Shown: one piece after another, positions 1-7,867 of the stretch
Layout: each line of letters starts with the position of its first letter
How positions within the stretch are numbered: the first letter of the stretch is position 1
Source: a virus
Virus record (IMG/VR): IMGVR_UViG_3300021437_000022
Span: 1 to 60,476 of that record
Strand: one strand, 5' to 3'
DNA length: 60,476 nt
Program-made: the position numbers and the translations under genes
Notes under the pieces: model-generated
Told to the model about the DNA's origin: nothing
What the model saw: only the letters and a program-made list of their open reading frames with translations
The model's database searches: none

Positions 1-131
1 GGGGCCGACATCACAATAAAGATTGTGCAGTTGGCCAAGTTGATCGCAGGTGTCGTGAATTTCGACGTGCCGTTGAGATTGACCGCAGGGTAACCATTGA
101 TCGCCGACTTCTTGTAAGTCGGAGAACCAGT
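1..131. repeat. Left copy of contig-end repeat
   Basis: Bases 1-131 match 60346-60476 at 130 of 131 positions; the single difference is c at 127 versus a at 60472. The overlap lies inside an open reading frame that continues in frame across the join. This is the pattern expected when a circular or circularly permuted genome is assembled as a linear contig. A packaged direct terminal repeat is less likely because the ends fall inside a coding region. Confidence 0.93.
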
Positions 132-323
132 CGATGGGGCAAGCGGCGCGTTTCCTGTCGTCGAACGGTCAGGCCAAAACGCAATCACATCGCCATCATT
201 TGCGCACTGCGCGGCATACGCCGCCGTGAACATTGGCTGCTGCGCATCTAACCAAAGCGCAAGCCCTGCAATCTGATCCGGCGTCGCTTGTGTGGCGGTG
301 TCGAAAACGATCGGAGAAACCAT
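1..323 (-). CDS. Tail fibre/SGNH hydrolase, N-terminal part (continues at 60345)
   Basis: This is the first ~107 residues of a 454-residue protein whose remainder is encoded at 60345-59304. The ATG at 323-321 lies 4 nt after the stop of the upstream 175-residue gene. The segment begins MVSPIVFDTA and carries a GLALWLDA motif followed by NGYPAVNLNG. That arrangement is typical of concanavalin/LamG-like carbohydrate-binding domains at the front of phage fibres. Residue 66 is Gly here but Val in the duplicate at the other contig end, because of the c/a difference. Function inferred: surface-glycan binding that presents the C-terminal esterase domain to the host surface. Confidence 0.85.
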   Translation of the reverse strand, partial: MVSPIVFDTATQATPDQIAGLALWLDAQQPMFTAAYAAQCANDGDVIAFWPDRSTTGNAPLAPSTGSPTYKKSAINGYPAVNLNGTSKFTTPAINLANCTIFIVMSA

Positions 324-327
324 GGGT

Positions 328-855
328 TCACCCAATCAACTTGGACGCTTGCGAACGAATGGCATCGATCGCGATTCGCGCAGAATTCAATTCGACCTTG
401 GCCACCTCGACGCGGGACAAGTAATCTTGCAATTCCCGCAGCGCCACATCTCGGTCGGCAAGCGCGGAATCGCGAAGGGTTTCCGCCTGGACCACGGCAA
501 GGTGCGACTCTGCGACCGCGTCGCTCTTTGCCGCTGATGCTTCTGCCTCGGCATCTGCGATAATCCTGGCCGCGGCATCTGTAGCATCCGCCGACACTTT
601 CGTCACGTAGTCATCCGCCGCTGTCTTGGTCTTCTTGACCGCCGCCTTGGCGTCCGACAACTCCGACTTTGCGGCGTCAATCTGCACATTCAGCGCATCG
701 AGATCGGCGCGTGCGGTAATAGCCGCAGCTTTTGCTTCATTCGCGGCTTGCTCCAGCGACGCCACCTCGGTGATGACTTCCACCAGATTCACCAAGCCTT
801 GAATCCGGGCCAGCTCTGCCTTGAGCGCAGCCCCTGCGTTTTGATAATCAGCCAT
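328..855 (-). CDS. Coiled-coil virion-associated protein
   Basis: The 175-residue product is almost wholly helical and rich in Ala, Glu, Lys and Asp, with long heptad-like runs (about residues 25-160) and no Cys or Trp. Such proteins next to portal and fibre genes usually form trimeric stalks or fibre adaptors. It lies 11 nt downstream of the 121-residue gene and 4 nt before the SGNH fibre gene, so it is translated from the same late mRNA. I infer a rod-like connector or fibre-shaft protein but recognise no named family. Confidence 0.75.
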   Translation of the reverse strand: MADYQNAGAALKAELARIQGLVNLVEVITEVASLEQAANEAKAAAITARADLDALNVQIDAAKSELSDAKAAVKKTKTAADDYVTKVSADATDAAARIIADAEAEASAAKSDAVAESHLAVVQAETLRDSALADRDVALRELQDYLSRVEVAKVELNSARIAIDAIRSQASKLIG

Positions 856-866
856 GCTGCTGCCCC

Positions 867-1232
867 TTACAGGAATTGGTAGAGACGACGGCAGACCACG
901 GTAGCCGTCAAGGAAGTGGTGCCGTCACCCGCTGATACCCTGGGTCGGATGAACAGTGGCGCTTCGCTCATCTGGCGCAGCGACGCCGCGGTGAGCGAAA
1001 GCGCCACACCGTTCGTATCGTTGAGCGTGCCCCAGTTGACGCCATCGTTCGACCCTTCAATCAGGATCGTGCCGCCCGCGCCGAAGGTGCCGAACACTTG
1101 AATGCAGCGATCTGCCCAATCGGGGAACTGGAAAAGGTCACCCGTGTCCGTGTTCAACAGACCGGTCCAGGTGCCTCGTTTGATGGTGCTTTGTGCGTCC
1201 GGTTGATCGATGACCGGGATTCGGATTGCCAT
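867..1232 (-). CDS. Small beta-rich virion protein, possible head decoration
   Basis: The 121-residue product is beta-rich, with Gly/Thr-rich strands, the motif SNDGVNWGTLND in the middle and SAGDGTTSLTATV near the end. No signal peptide or membrane segment is visible. It follows the portal gene by 3 nt on the late strand. Compact beta-sandwich proteins with an NDG-x-NW pattern occur as decoration or stabilising proteins in other phages, so that role is inferred from fold style and position only. Confidence 0.7.
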   Translation of the reverse strand: MAIRIPVIDQPDAQSTIKRGTWTGLLNTDTGDLFQFPDWADRCIQVFGTFGAGGTILIEGSNDGVNWGTLNDTNGVALSLTAASLRQMSEAPLFIRPRVSAGDGTTSLTATVVCRRLYQFL

Positions 1233-1235
1233 GGT

Positions 1236-3491
1236 TTATACCCCTTGATGATTGCCGGTCTGGACGGCGGTTTGAAGTGCTGAGTTTGCTGCGGCCAATT
1301 CGTGCCGCGAACGTTCCTTGATCGCCGTCTCCGCAAGGGAGGCCTTGATCTGTTCGATGGATATCTTTTCCTGCAGCGCCAGCTTCAGGATCATCAGCTC
1401 GCGCTCTGCTTGCAACTCTTGCAAGCGCATCCGTTGATTCTGTTGGGCGATTTCCAATTCGCCTTGGGCCTTCGCCTGGGCCACCTGTACATCTGCCGCA
1501 TTGCGCGCGGCTTCCGATTGCGCCCGGATCGTTGCGGCCTGAATCCGCGGGTCTTGTGGCGCGGCCTGCTGCTGTGCCTTGGCGGCGTTCGCTTCGACTT
1601 CCTCGTCCGTCAACATGATTTCTGTCGGATCGATGTGCTGCGCCTTGAGCGAATTCTCGAACAGCTTTTTCAGGTTCAGCATCGGTGCAAAGACCGGGTT
1701 GGTCGCGAGCGCCAACATCTGCATATACGCTTGGTTCTGAATGTCCCGGATCAACAGGGTCGAACTACCGCGAGCGTCAACGTTGAAGTCGCCCTTGATG
1801 GACGAATCGTCGTTGTACATCATGTTGTAGTCGTAGTACCGGCGGATATGCGGCTTGGTGATGTAATCATCGAACTGCTTCACCAGACGCCGCAGCACCA
1901 CGTTCGCCGAATTCATGAGCATCTGCATGCCGCCCACCGTGTCCGGTGCGTTGCCTTGCTCGCCTTGCGTCAACTGCGGCACGCCGGTTTCGTCATCCAC
2001 GAACTTCAATGCCATGTCGATGATGGCCGACAACTCGCTTTGATGCGACGACACCTCGACCATGGTGAATGCAGACCGCACATCTGCGACTTCGTCGTTT
2101 GCGTACCAAATCTTGCGCGGCGTGACCGTCATCATCCCATCGGCCGGGGTGATCATGCCGTTCTTGATCACGATCTGCGGACCCGACGACACCCCGGCGT
2201 TGTCCATCAACTGACGCCATGCCGCATTGATGACGCTCTGCTGCCACTTCATGAGGCGCGGCACGCCCCAACCCCACACTTGTCCCGTGACTTTTTCCCA
2301 CGGGCAAATGTCGTACGGCAAGTCGCCGTTTTCTTGTGGGTTGAGGTACGCCTTCACCACGGTTGAATTGATCATGATCACGCAAGCCGACACACTGACC
2401 AACTCGTCATCATTGAGCATTGAGTCTTTCACACCCACCGTCTTCAGGTCTTCGGGGGACACCTCGCCCCAGTATTCCCAGACCTCGAACAGTTTGTCCT
2501 CGACATCCTTCGTCTGCTCGTCAAGGTCTTCCATGAGGGCGGATCGCTTCGGCCCTTCTTCCAACACCGCTCGCAGCGCTGTCGCGGAGTACCCTGGCTG
2601 CTTCGCCAGTCCCCGCACCAGCTTCGTCGTTTTCTTCTCGACCTCGAACACACCTTCGCCATCGTGCACGTTCTCACCGCACGCCGGGTCAGGGAACACC
2701 TTGCGCGGATCAACCCGGTATGACGCAGGCACCAGCTCTTCCTTGATCTCGATCACATGCACCGTTTGCCCCGAGGCATCGGTGTGAGGCGACCATGCAC
2801 GGCGAACGTGGTTCTCAACCACAGGACCCTTGACCACACCAGTGCCGAGCACCGCCATGTCATGGATCATCTTGCGAAGCTCGCCGTTGTAATCGGTCTC
2901 GTTCAACTGATCGTCGATGGCGTCCTGCATCCCTTCTGCAGCTTCCGTGCAGATGCGATGCACTTCGGCAGCGAGTTGCTTCTTCGTGACGGGTTGGCCA
3001 TCCTTGCCCACCATCGGCTGCCCCGTTGTCGGGTGCGAAGCCTGGGAAGCGTCCCTGCCCATGCGCGTCACATCGGCCATCGGGGTCGGTTGAATCCCCC
3101 AGTTGCGATCATCCGTCGGCAGCAAAATGTCAGATAGGCGCGCCTCTGCGGCATTGGTCTTCTGGCGCGTGATGCCGATGCGCACTGTCGAGCGTTGCGG
3201 CAAAGCCCCCTGGTTCGTGACCGGGTAACCTTGTTGCACCGAATCCATCATGTTCGCGACGCGACCCGTCGTGTTGTCGCGGCCGTGATACTGGTCCGTG
3301 TCTTCCTTCCACTGGCGATCGATGCCGAGCGCACGACGCGCTTTCACCCACTCGTCACGCTTCTTCGCGAGGCCTTGCCCGAACATCTGCAGTTTCAGCG
3401 CACGAGCTTCGTCCTGTGCCGCTGGGTCTGCATTGGCCGCGGAGTTGATATCCGGGTCAATCTCGTTCGTCGGGAAATCTGAGATGGCCAT
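1236..3491 (-). CDS. Portal protein
   Basis: The 751-residue product has the size and composition of P22-type podoviral portals and follows the large terminase directly, the usual packaging-module order. The middle carries the typical GEVS...KVTGQVWGWGVPRLM region (about residues 370-430). The last ~130 residues form a long Gln/Ala/Glu-rich helical barrel-like segment. The ATG at 3491 is chosen. An upstream in-frame TTG at 3500 overlaps the terminase stop and could be the true start, adding three residues. Role: dodecameric DNA-entry ring that docks the terminase and later the tail hub. Confidence 0.92.
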   Translation of the reverse strand: MAISDFPTNEIDPDINSAANADPAAQDEARALKLQMFGQGLAKKRDEWVKARRALGIDRQWKEDTDQYHGRDNTTGRVANMMDSVQQGYPVTNQGALPQRSTVRIGITRQKTNAAEARLSDILLPTDDRNWGIQPTPMADVTRMGRDASQASHPTTGQPMVGKDGQPVTKKQLAAEVHRICTEAAEGMQDAIDDQLNETDYNGELRKMIHDMAVLGTGVVKGPVVENHVRRAWSPHTDASGQTVHVIEIKEELVPASYRVDPRKVFPDPACGENVHDGEGVFEVEKKTTKLVRGLAKQPGYSATALRAVLEEGPKRSALMEDLDEQTKDVEDKLFEVWEYWGEVSPEDLKTVGVKDSMLNDDELVSVSACVIMINSTVVKAYLNPQENGDLPYDICPWEKVTGQVWGWGVPRLMKWQQSVINAAWRQLMDNAGVSSGPQIVIKNGMITPADGMMTVTPRKIWYANDEVADVRSAFTMVEVSSHQSELSAIIDMALKFVDDETGVPQLTQGEQGNAPDTVGGMQMLMNSANVVLRRLVKQFDDYITKPHIRRYYDYNMMYNDDSSIKGDFNVDARGSSTLLIRDIQNQAYMQMLALATNPVFAPMLNLKKLFENSLKAQHIDPTEIMLTDEEVEANAAKAQQQAAPQDPRIQAATIRAQSEAARNAADVQVAQAKAQGELEIAQQNQRMRLQELQAERELMILKLALQEKISIEQIKASLAETAIKERSRHELAAANSALQTAVQTGNHQGV

Positions 3492-3496
3492 GGTGG

Positions 3497-4963
3497 TCAA
3501 TACCCTATGTCAGGATCAAGCACCCCAAACGAGGGCGCCACGATATGTCGTTGCAGTTTCTGCGCGGCCACTGCCGTCGCTTCGTCTTGCGTCTTGGCGA
3601 ATCGTTTCATCATGAGCGCGTACCGCGTCGCCGATATCGCATCATCAAATTCTTTCACCAACTTGCCATCCTTGCGGTGGTACTGCCTGAACTCGTCGAA
3701 CCAGTGCGTCAGGTGAGAAAACACCTTGAACCGCCCCGTTTGCATCCGGTCCAGCATCTCGGCAACCCCGGCCTCCACACCACTACCGCCGTCATCGAAC
3801 GTGGCTCGGTCTTTCAGCATGTTCAGTCCGGCCGTCTTGTACTGGGCGGCGAGCGTCTCGCCTGAACCCTTGTCATGTTGCAAGCCGTCGTGCGGCCACG
3901 CCACAGGGAACCAATCCCCTTTCGCACGAATCACCATCGCATTCTCAGGGACGGAACTCTTGCGCTTGATGTACACGTCGTATACGTACACCGTATCAGT
4001 GTCACGGTCCCAGGCCAGCCACACGGCGGCGGTGGGGTGATCCCATCCAAAATCCAAACCAATGATCTTCGGCCAATGCTTCGGGATTGCGAAGCCTTGG
4101 ACCTTGATCCCTGATTCCGTGACAGGGAACACCGCACCCTCACCCATCATCGGTACACCGTTGGCGCGTGCCTCGCGCTCATGCTCCGGATAAGCCGCGA
4201 TGATGGCGTCGCGCTGTTCCTGGGTGTAGTGCAGCGCGTCTGCAATGGTCATCTGTGTCACATGCGTGCCTGCCGGCCGCTCTTGCATGAACCGGCGTAC
4301 CACCTGCGACATGCCAAGCAGTGGCGTGAAAGTGAGCGCCACAATGCCTTGCGTCGCGTTCGTCCGTGTCAGGCCTTCGGTGTACAGGTCGAGCGGTGGT
4401 TCTTCGTCGAACCACACATAATCCAACGTGTCGGCCTGCCACTTGGTGCGACCCTGGTCATAAGATTGAAGCTGTATCACTGAGTCATCACCACAGCGAT
4501 GCCGTACGACAATGCTTGCTACTGCATCGGGCACACCGGTTCGCAACGCCGTGTTGCGCAGTGCAACTTTTGGTATGGCGCCAGTGCCCCACTGGTCCCG
4601 CTCTTCAGGGGAACCGAGCAATAGGCGTTGCACGCCTTTCTTCGTAAGCTCTGCCGACTCCGACCCTGCCATGGCACGGATTGCGTACGGGAACTTGCGC
4701 CCTTTCCACCAGTCCGGATATACGCCTGTCGCGTGCATCGCCATCTCAAAGGCGCCGCTTAACGTCTTGCCGAGCTGATTACCTGCGGCGAACAGGCGCT
4801 CACGGTGATCTGCGCCTGCGGTATGAAACTCTTCCTGTTTGGGGTAGGGCTTGTACCCTGCCAGCCGATTCTCTTTCTCTCTGCGGTGGCGCGTCTCTAG
4901 CACCCGGAGTAGCTCGCGCCTTTCTTCGGGTGTCAGGGTTGTGAGGTCAACACTCGGGGTCAC
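3497..4963 (-). CDS. terL: Terminase large subunit
   Basis: The 488-residue product is the packaging ATPase/nuclease. The Walker A motif GNQLGKT is at residues 61-67 and Walker B VWFDEEPP ends the ATPase strand with D186 and E187. The RNase H-like nuclease begins at IGLDFGWDHP, with D305 as the first metal ligand. Start ATG at 4963 overlaps the small terminase stop by 4 nt (ATGA), which implies translational coupling. The large-terminase type supports headful or cos packaging of a podovirus but does not by itself tell which. Confidence 0.97.
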   Translation of the reverse strand: MTPSVDLTTLTPEERRELLRVLETRHRREKENRLAGYKPYPKQEEFHTAGADHRERLFAAGNQLGKTLSGAFEMAMHATGVYPDWWKGRKFPYAIRAMAGSESAELTKKGVQRLLLGSPEERDQWGTGAIPKVALRNTALRTGVPDAVASIVVRHRCGDDSVIQLQSYDQGRTKWQADTLDYVWFDEEPPLDLYTEGLTRTNATQGIVALTFTPLLGMSQVVRRFMQERPAGTHVTQMTIADALHYTQEQRDAIIAAYPEHEREARANGVPMMGEGAVFPVTESGIKVQGFAIPKHWPKIIGLDFGWDHPTAAVWLAWDRDTDTVYVYDVYIKRKSSVPENAMVIRAKGDWFPVAWPHDGLQHDKGSGETLAAQYKTAGLNMLKDRATFDDGGSGVEAGVAEMLDRMQTGRFKVFSHLTHWFDEFRQYHRKDGKLVKEFDDAISATRYALMMKRFAKTQDEATAVAAQKLQRHIVAPSFGVLDPDIGY

Positions 4964-5586
4964 AGGTCTACCGTGCGTGCTTCGTCGATGATGTGTTGAT
5001 TCATCGCCTTGCCGAGTAGCTGGCTTAGACGTTCGTCCACCTGTTCGTCAGTGAGCGCCACGGTCGTGTTTACTTGCACTTCGCGCTTCGCCTTGTACAC
5101 GTCGATAAGCCGCTCCACGACAAACTGCCGCGACTTAACGCGGAGTTCTGCCCGCTTGATCTCAGCCATGGATGCACTGCGTGGCACGTCATCGGCCAGA
5201 CTGATGATCTCCTCGGCGTAGGCCTGGGCACGGCGCCCGAGCGAATTCACGTACCTGGAGTACAGCGCCGGGTCAGAGTCGGCGAGGTCGTTAAACGCTT
5301 CACGGGTCAAGCCGTGCTTGCGTGTCGCTTCTTCGATCGTGGACCCTGCACCAATTTCACGGCAGATCGTCTCGAACCATTCCGCACGCTGTTCGATCGC
5401 TATGTCAGCGATGCGATCAAACAGGTTATTGCGCAGCGTTTCTTGCAAGCGTGCTTTCTTCTCTTTCTTCAACTGCGGCACTGCCCCCGAGGCAGGTGAA
5501 AGCGTGGTCAAGATATCGCCAGGGATGCCGCGCTTCGCCCGGTTCGGGTAACTCTTGCGCTGCTTGACAGGTGCTTCGTCGCTCAT
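4960..5586 (-). CDS. terS: Terminase small subunit
   Basis: The 208-residue product has a basic N-terminal tail (about residues 1-45) and a helix-turn-helix-like segment STIEEATRKHGLTREAFNDL near residues 80-100. A helical oligomerisation region follows (RAQAYAEEIISLADDV). This is the usual plan of small terminase proteins that recognise pac DNA and stimulate TerL. It overlaps terL by 4 nt, confirming the pair. Assignment rests on domain plan and context. Confidence 0.85.
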   Translation of the reverse strand: MSDEAPVKQRKSYPNRAKRGIPGDILTTLSPASGAVPQLKKEKKARLQETLRNNLFDRIADIAIEQRAEWFETICREIGAGSTIEEATRKHGLTREAFNDLADSDPALYSRYVNSLGRRAQAYAEEIISLADDVPRSASMAEIKRAELRVKSRQFVVERLIDVYKAKREVQVNTTVALTDEQVDERLSQLLGKAMNQHIIDEARTVDL

Positions 5587-5603
5587 GAGGTGTGGTGCTG
5601 CAG

Positions 5604-5792
5604 TTAAATCTTGCCCGGCAGAACGTTGCTCGTGAAGCCAGGGATGTTCTTCAGGCCACCAGTGCCCTTGCCCGCTTGCACGGGGTATCCATCGGTGGGG
5701 ATTTTCTGGGTCGGCACGTTCACGGTGCCGTCAACGACGCCCGCATTTTTCTGGGTGTTGCGTGATGCGCTGGGTTTGCTGTAGTTCTGCAT
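5604..5792 (-). CDS. Small hypothetical protein ahead of terminase
   Basis: The 62-residue product is Gly-, Lys- and Pro-rich and predicted disordered (for example VNVPTQKIPTDGYPVQAGKG). It has no Cys and no membrane segment. The ATG at 5792 is preceded by GGAGTTAAT on the minus strand, a good ribosome site. It is the second gene of the late transcript. Function unknown; small disordered proteins here may be minor head proteins. Confidence 0.6.
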   Translation of the reverse strand: MQNYSKPSASRNTQKNAGVVDGTVNVPTQKIPTDGYPVQAGKGTGGLKNIPGFTSNVLPGKI

Positions 5793-5811
5793 TTGATTAA
5801 CTCCGTAGTGG

Positions 5812-6288
5812 TTAGACTTGTGACCCTGGGGCTATCAGGCTTCGTGACGAACCCTGACGTTTCTTCGCTTCCTGCTTCCACATCGTGGCGGCGTCAGGCA
5901 CGGCATCACCCCCGCTCGTGCTCTGATCGCCACCGGCGCCGCTTGCATCGGAGTCATCCGACTCACCTGCATCGCTCGCCTCTTGCGCTTCTGCATCCGG
6001 GCCTTCGCTTTGCTCCGATCCGTTCAGACACTCGGTGATTTCTTCCATGGCTTCGTCCATGCTGTCGGTGTCTTCATCGCACAGGACTTGACCCTTCTGT
6101 GTCACCGTGACATGCACGCTGCCGTCAGTGCCGACATGGATGATCGCTTTGTAGGTGCCGGGCTGCGCTTGTGTCGCTTGTGTCACGCCTGCACTCGGGT
6201 CTTGTGCCGCACCTGGGTCGCTGCCTTGCGAGGCTTGCTGCCCCAGGTCGGCGCTGGACAAGCTGGACGGGGGAAAATTGCTGGACAT
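5812..6288 (-). CDS. Acidic low-complexity protein, first gene of late transcript
   Basis: The 158-residue product has a central beta-like segment (TYKAIIHVGTDGSVHVTVTQKG, about residues 45-65, split by low-complexity flanks) and a very acidic Ser/Asp/Glu/Gly-rich C-terminal half. The second of two nearby ATGs (6288) is chosen because GGAG lies 8 nt upstream; the ATG at 6294 is only 2 nt from it. It is the most promoter-proximal late gene, next to the divergent control region. Function unknown. Confidence 0.65.
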   Translation of the reverse strand: MSSNFPPSSLSSADLGQQASQGSDPGAAQDPSAGVTQATQAQPGTYKAIIHVGTDGSVHVTVTQKGQVLCDEDTDSMDEAMEEITECLNGSEQSEGPDAEAQEASDAGESDDSDASGAGGDQSTSGGDAVPDAATMWKQEAKKRQGSSRSLIAPGSQV

Positions 6289-6304
6289 GAGCATGGCTCC
6301 GGTT

Positions 6305-6392
6305 TTGTTCAATTCATTTGAATGTTCACGAAACATGAACGCGGTTTGTCCCGTGAACAAGTGGCGCATTTGCGAGGCGTCGCGCTTGTTCA
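6305..6392. promoter_or_regulatory. Cluster of TTGTTCA operator-like half-sites
   Basis: Visible sites are TTGTTCA at 6305-6311, the perfect inverted repeat GTTCA-n7-TGAAC at 6324-6340, GTGAACAAG at 6353-6361 and CTTGTTCA at 6385-6392. The last two form a further inverted pair. The same heptamer makes up the core of the 34-nt palindrome at 16073-16106, which argues for a shared DNA-binding regulator. The regulator is not identified. Confidence 0.6.
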
Positions 6393-6543
6393 GAAAATAG
6401 ACGAAATGGGGCGAGGCAAAGTGTAGCTTTACGAGCGTACAAACACAACACGCGCGCATTTGCAAGCTTTTTTCTGTAAGTGGAAACCCTCATTCTGTTT
6501 ACAATTGTTTACACATTTGTGTTGAAACCTAGGGTTTACCCTG

Positions 6544-6571
6544 TAGACAAAGCTGTCTGCAAAAGTAGAAT
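6544..6571 (+). promoter_or_regulatory. Rightward early promoter (sigma70 type)
   Basis: A -35 box TAGACA (6544-6549; five of six consensus bases), a 16-bp spacer and a -10 box TAGAAT (6566-6571; five of six) lie 37 bp before the ATG at 6609. The -35 overlaps an AGACA/TGTCT inverted repeat, so repression or activation at this site is plausible. It would drive the whole rightward block that contains the hammerhead elements. Confidence 0.65.
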
Positions 6572-6608
6572 GACTTATATCAACTCACCCCACCTGAAAG
6601 GAACTGAC

Positions 6609-6878
6609 ATGAACGCCGTTCAATACCGCAAAAAATGCATGGCCCTTGCCGGGCAAATTGCCGGGCAAATTGCCGCGATCCCCTTCGATGATCAATTCTC
6701 CGCCATCGTGAACATTTTCAAGGCAGCCACCACGTCGCCCGCCTTGCGCGCTGATGTGTTTTGGTTGCTTGATAACGAGCCGGGGCACTGGGCATCGCTG
6801 GGCCAGTGGCACGGTGCCTTGCGCCAAGTGCGCAACACTCCGAGCGAAGGCGAAAAGCTTTTCGCCTTGTTTGCGTAA
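6609..6878 (+). CDS. First early protein, unknown function
   Basis: The 89-residue product is mainly helical. Its start ATG at 6609 follows CCTGAAAGGAACTGAC, a TGAAAGGA ribosome-site pattern used by most genes in this block. A 12-nt tandem duplication (GCCGGGCAAATT twice) gives the repeated QIAGQIA segment at residues 15-21. No known family is recognised. Promoter-proximal early phage proteins often modify host functions, but nothing here shows which. Confidence 0.7.
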   Translation: MNAVQYRKKCMALAGQIAGQIAAIPFDDQFSAIVNIFKAATTSPALRADVFWLLDNEPGHWASLGQWHGALRQVRNTPSEGEKLFALFA

Positions 6879-6911
6879 TCGATTTCGTTCCTAACCCTGA
6901 AAGGAAATACC

Positions 6912-7412
6912 ATGTTCTCAGACTTTTCCGATCCGCTACCCTTTTCACGCACAAGCCCCGTGGGTCAACCCTTGCCTGTGCGCACCAAATTTTGCGAGGC
7001 GTTCATTGCTCATCCTGATCGTTATTATTCGGAACCGGATTGGGCGATTGTGTCCGCGCACAGAGCGAGCAACACAGAGGAGCAAAACCGGTTTGCGCGC
7101 AACACCTTTGCCGCGTACCTGCGCATGCACAATTACGCCTTCTCTTCGGTAGTGGGTCACTACAACGGGGTCCGCGAACACGCGTTTTTTATCGTGTGCT
7201 CTGCATACGGTGCTCGCCACTTCGGCCGGGTGCTCGGGCAAGAGTCAGTGCTGACGCACGAGGGTTTGGTTTGGACCGATGGCCGCAACCAAGACCCGGT
7301 GCCGTTTAATCATCTCGCACCGGCAATCCTGGGCGACGCCGCCAGGGAGGAACAAAATTTTACAACTTTCATCGAATCTGGCGTGCACTGGTCAGCAGCT
7401 CTGTTATTCTGA
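6912..7412 (+). CDS. Early protein, possibly DUF3293-like
   Basis: The 166-residue product carries NRFARNTFAAYLRMHNYAF followed by GHYNGVREHAFFIVCSAYG and then GQESVLTHEG. A GxYxGxxExxFxV pattern with a downstream GQESVL is reminiscent of the DUF3293 family of small phage and bacterial proteins; I call this similarity tentative. Start ATG follows TGAAAGGAAATACC. Its stop is 8 nt before the first hammerhead element, so cleavage would leave this message with a hairpin-capped 3' end. Confidence 0.75.
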   Translation: MFSDFSDPLPFSRTSPVGQPLPVRTKFCEAFIAHPDRYYSEPDWAIVSAHRASNTEEQNRFARNTFAAYLRMHNYAFSSVVGHYNGVREHAFFIVCSAYGARHFGRVLGQESVLTHEGLVWTDGRNQDPVPFNHLAPAILGDAAREEQNFTTFIESGVHWSAALLF

Positions 7413-7420
7413 CTGCACCA

Positions 7421-7472
7421 GGACGAAACCGGCGCGAGCCGGTCTGCAGGTTGTGCCTGCACTGACGAGTCC
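7421..7472 (+). ncRNA. Hammerhead ribozyme, type II, copy 1
   Basis: All conserved hammerhead positions are present. Stem II is GGAC (7421-7424) with GUCC (7469-7472), open at its outer end. GAAA follows it. Stem III is CCGGC/GCCGG closed by a GCGA tetraloop, with the A15.1-U16.1 pair. The cleavage triplet is GUC, so predicted scission is between 7444 and 7445. Stem I is UGCAGG/CCUGCA with loop UUGUG, followed by the core CUGACGA. The open stem II defines the type II permutation. It sits between two early genes in transcript sense. Confidence 0.93.
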
Positions 7473-7500
7473 AGACGATTCACCTTTTTGGTGTATTACC

Positions 7501-7788
7501 ATGCGCGGATATGAAGACATTGTGAGAGGCAACGCGGCGGCGCAAGCCTTGGGCATCGAATTGCCGACCGGCGCCATTGGCACGACGGCGCTTGAATCGA
7601 AGGGCCACAGCTCGGCGCAAGGCGGCCTGCGCGGCCACAGCATCGGTTCGGATTACCCGTTCACCGTCACGCGATTTGGCGATCGGTATCAGGCCTACCA
7701 TTGCTTGCACCCCGAGCAATCGGGCCCCGTAGTTGACACCTACTCCGAAGCCGCGGCTTACATTGCCTCCCAGCACCTCCACGCCTGA
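7501..7788 (+). CDS. Early protein between two hammerhead elements
   Basis: The 95-residue product begins MRGYEDIVRGNAAAQ and contains a short beta-rich unit (FTVTRFGDRYQAYH) that ends in a helix. No family is recognised. Unlike its neighbours it has no TGAAAGGA ribosome site. The 28 nt between copy 1 of the ribozyme and the ATG hold only a small CACC-ttttt-GGTG hairpin. Its translation may therefore depend on the RNA made by ribozyme cleavage or on an unusual initiation site. Confidence 0.65.
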   Translation: MRGYEDIVRGNAAAQALGIELPTGAIGTTALESKGHSSAQGGLRGHSIGSDYPFTVTRFGDRYQAYHCLHPEQSGPVVDTYSEAAAYIASQHLHA

Positions 7789-7791
7789 CCA

Positions 7792-7843
7792 GGACGAAAC
7801 CGGCGCGAGCCGGTCTGCAGGTTGTGCCTGCACTGACGAGTCC
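7792..7843 (+). ncRNA. Hammerhead ribozyme, type II, copy 2
   Basis: Over its 52 nt this is identical to copy 1: stem II GGAC (7792-7795)/GUCC (7840-7843), GAAA, stem III with GCGA tetraloop, GUC cleavage site (predicted cut between 7815 and 7816), stem I with UUGUG loop, and CUGACGA core. It starts 3 nt after the stop codon of the upstream gene and ends 24 nt before the next start. Identity to the other copies stops at the ends of the fold. Confidence 0.93.
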
Positions 7844-7867
7844 AACCAACCCTTGAAAGGAAACACC

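Larger units (their letters stand above)
6289..6608. promoter_or_regulatory. Divergent early/late control region
   Basis: This 320-bp non-coding stretch separates leftward late genes from rightward early genes. It is AT-rich compared with its flanks. It contains a cluster of TTGTTCA half-sites (6305-6392), three GTTTAC repeats (6497-6503, 6507-6513, 6534-6540), the inverted repeat AGGGT-TT-ACCCT (6531-6542) and a near-consensus rightward promoter at 6544-6571. I did not find a convincing leftward late promoter; if the Q-like protein works as in lambdoid phages, its target site should be here. Confidence 0.7.

Noticed and set aside
1-131. Contig-end repeat as a true packaged direct terminal repeat
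   Set aside because: It interrupts a gene that is intact only when the ends are joined, and the copies differ by one base; assembly overlap of a circular or permuted genome fits better.
1302-2366. 354-codon plus-strand frame opposite the portal gene
   Set aside because: His/Arg/Leu-rich composition typical of the antisense of a GC-rich gene; no ribosome site and no family.
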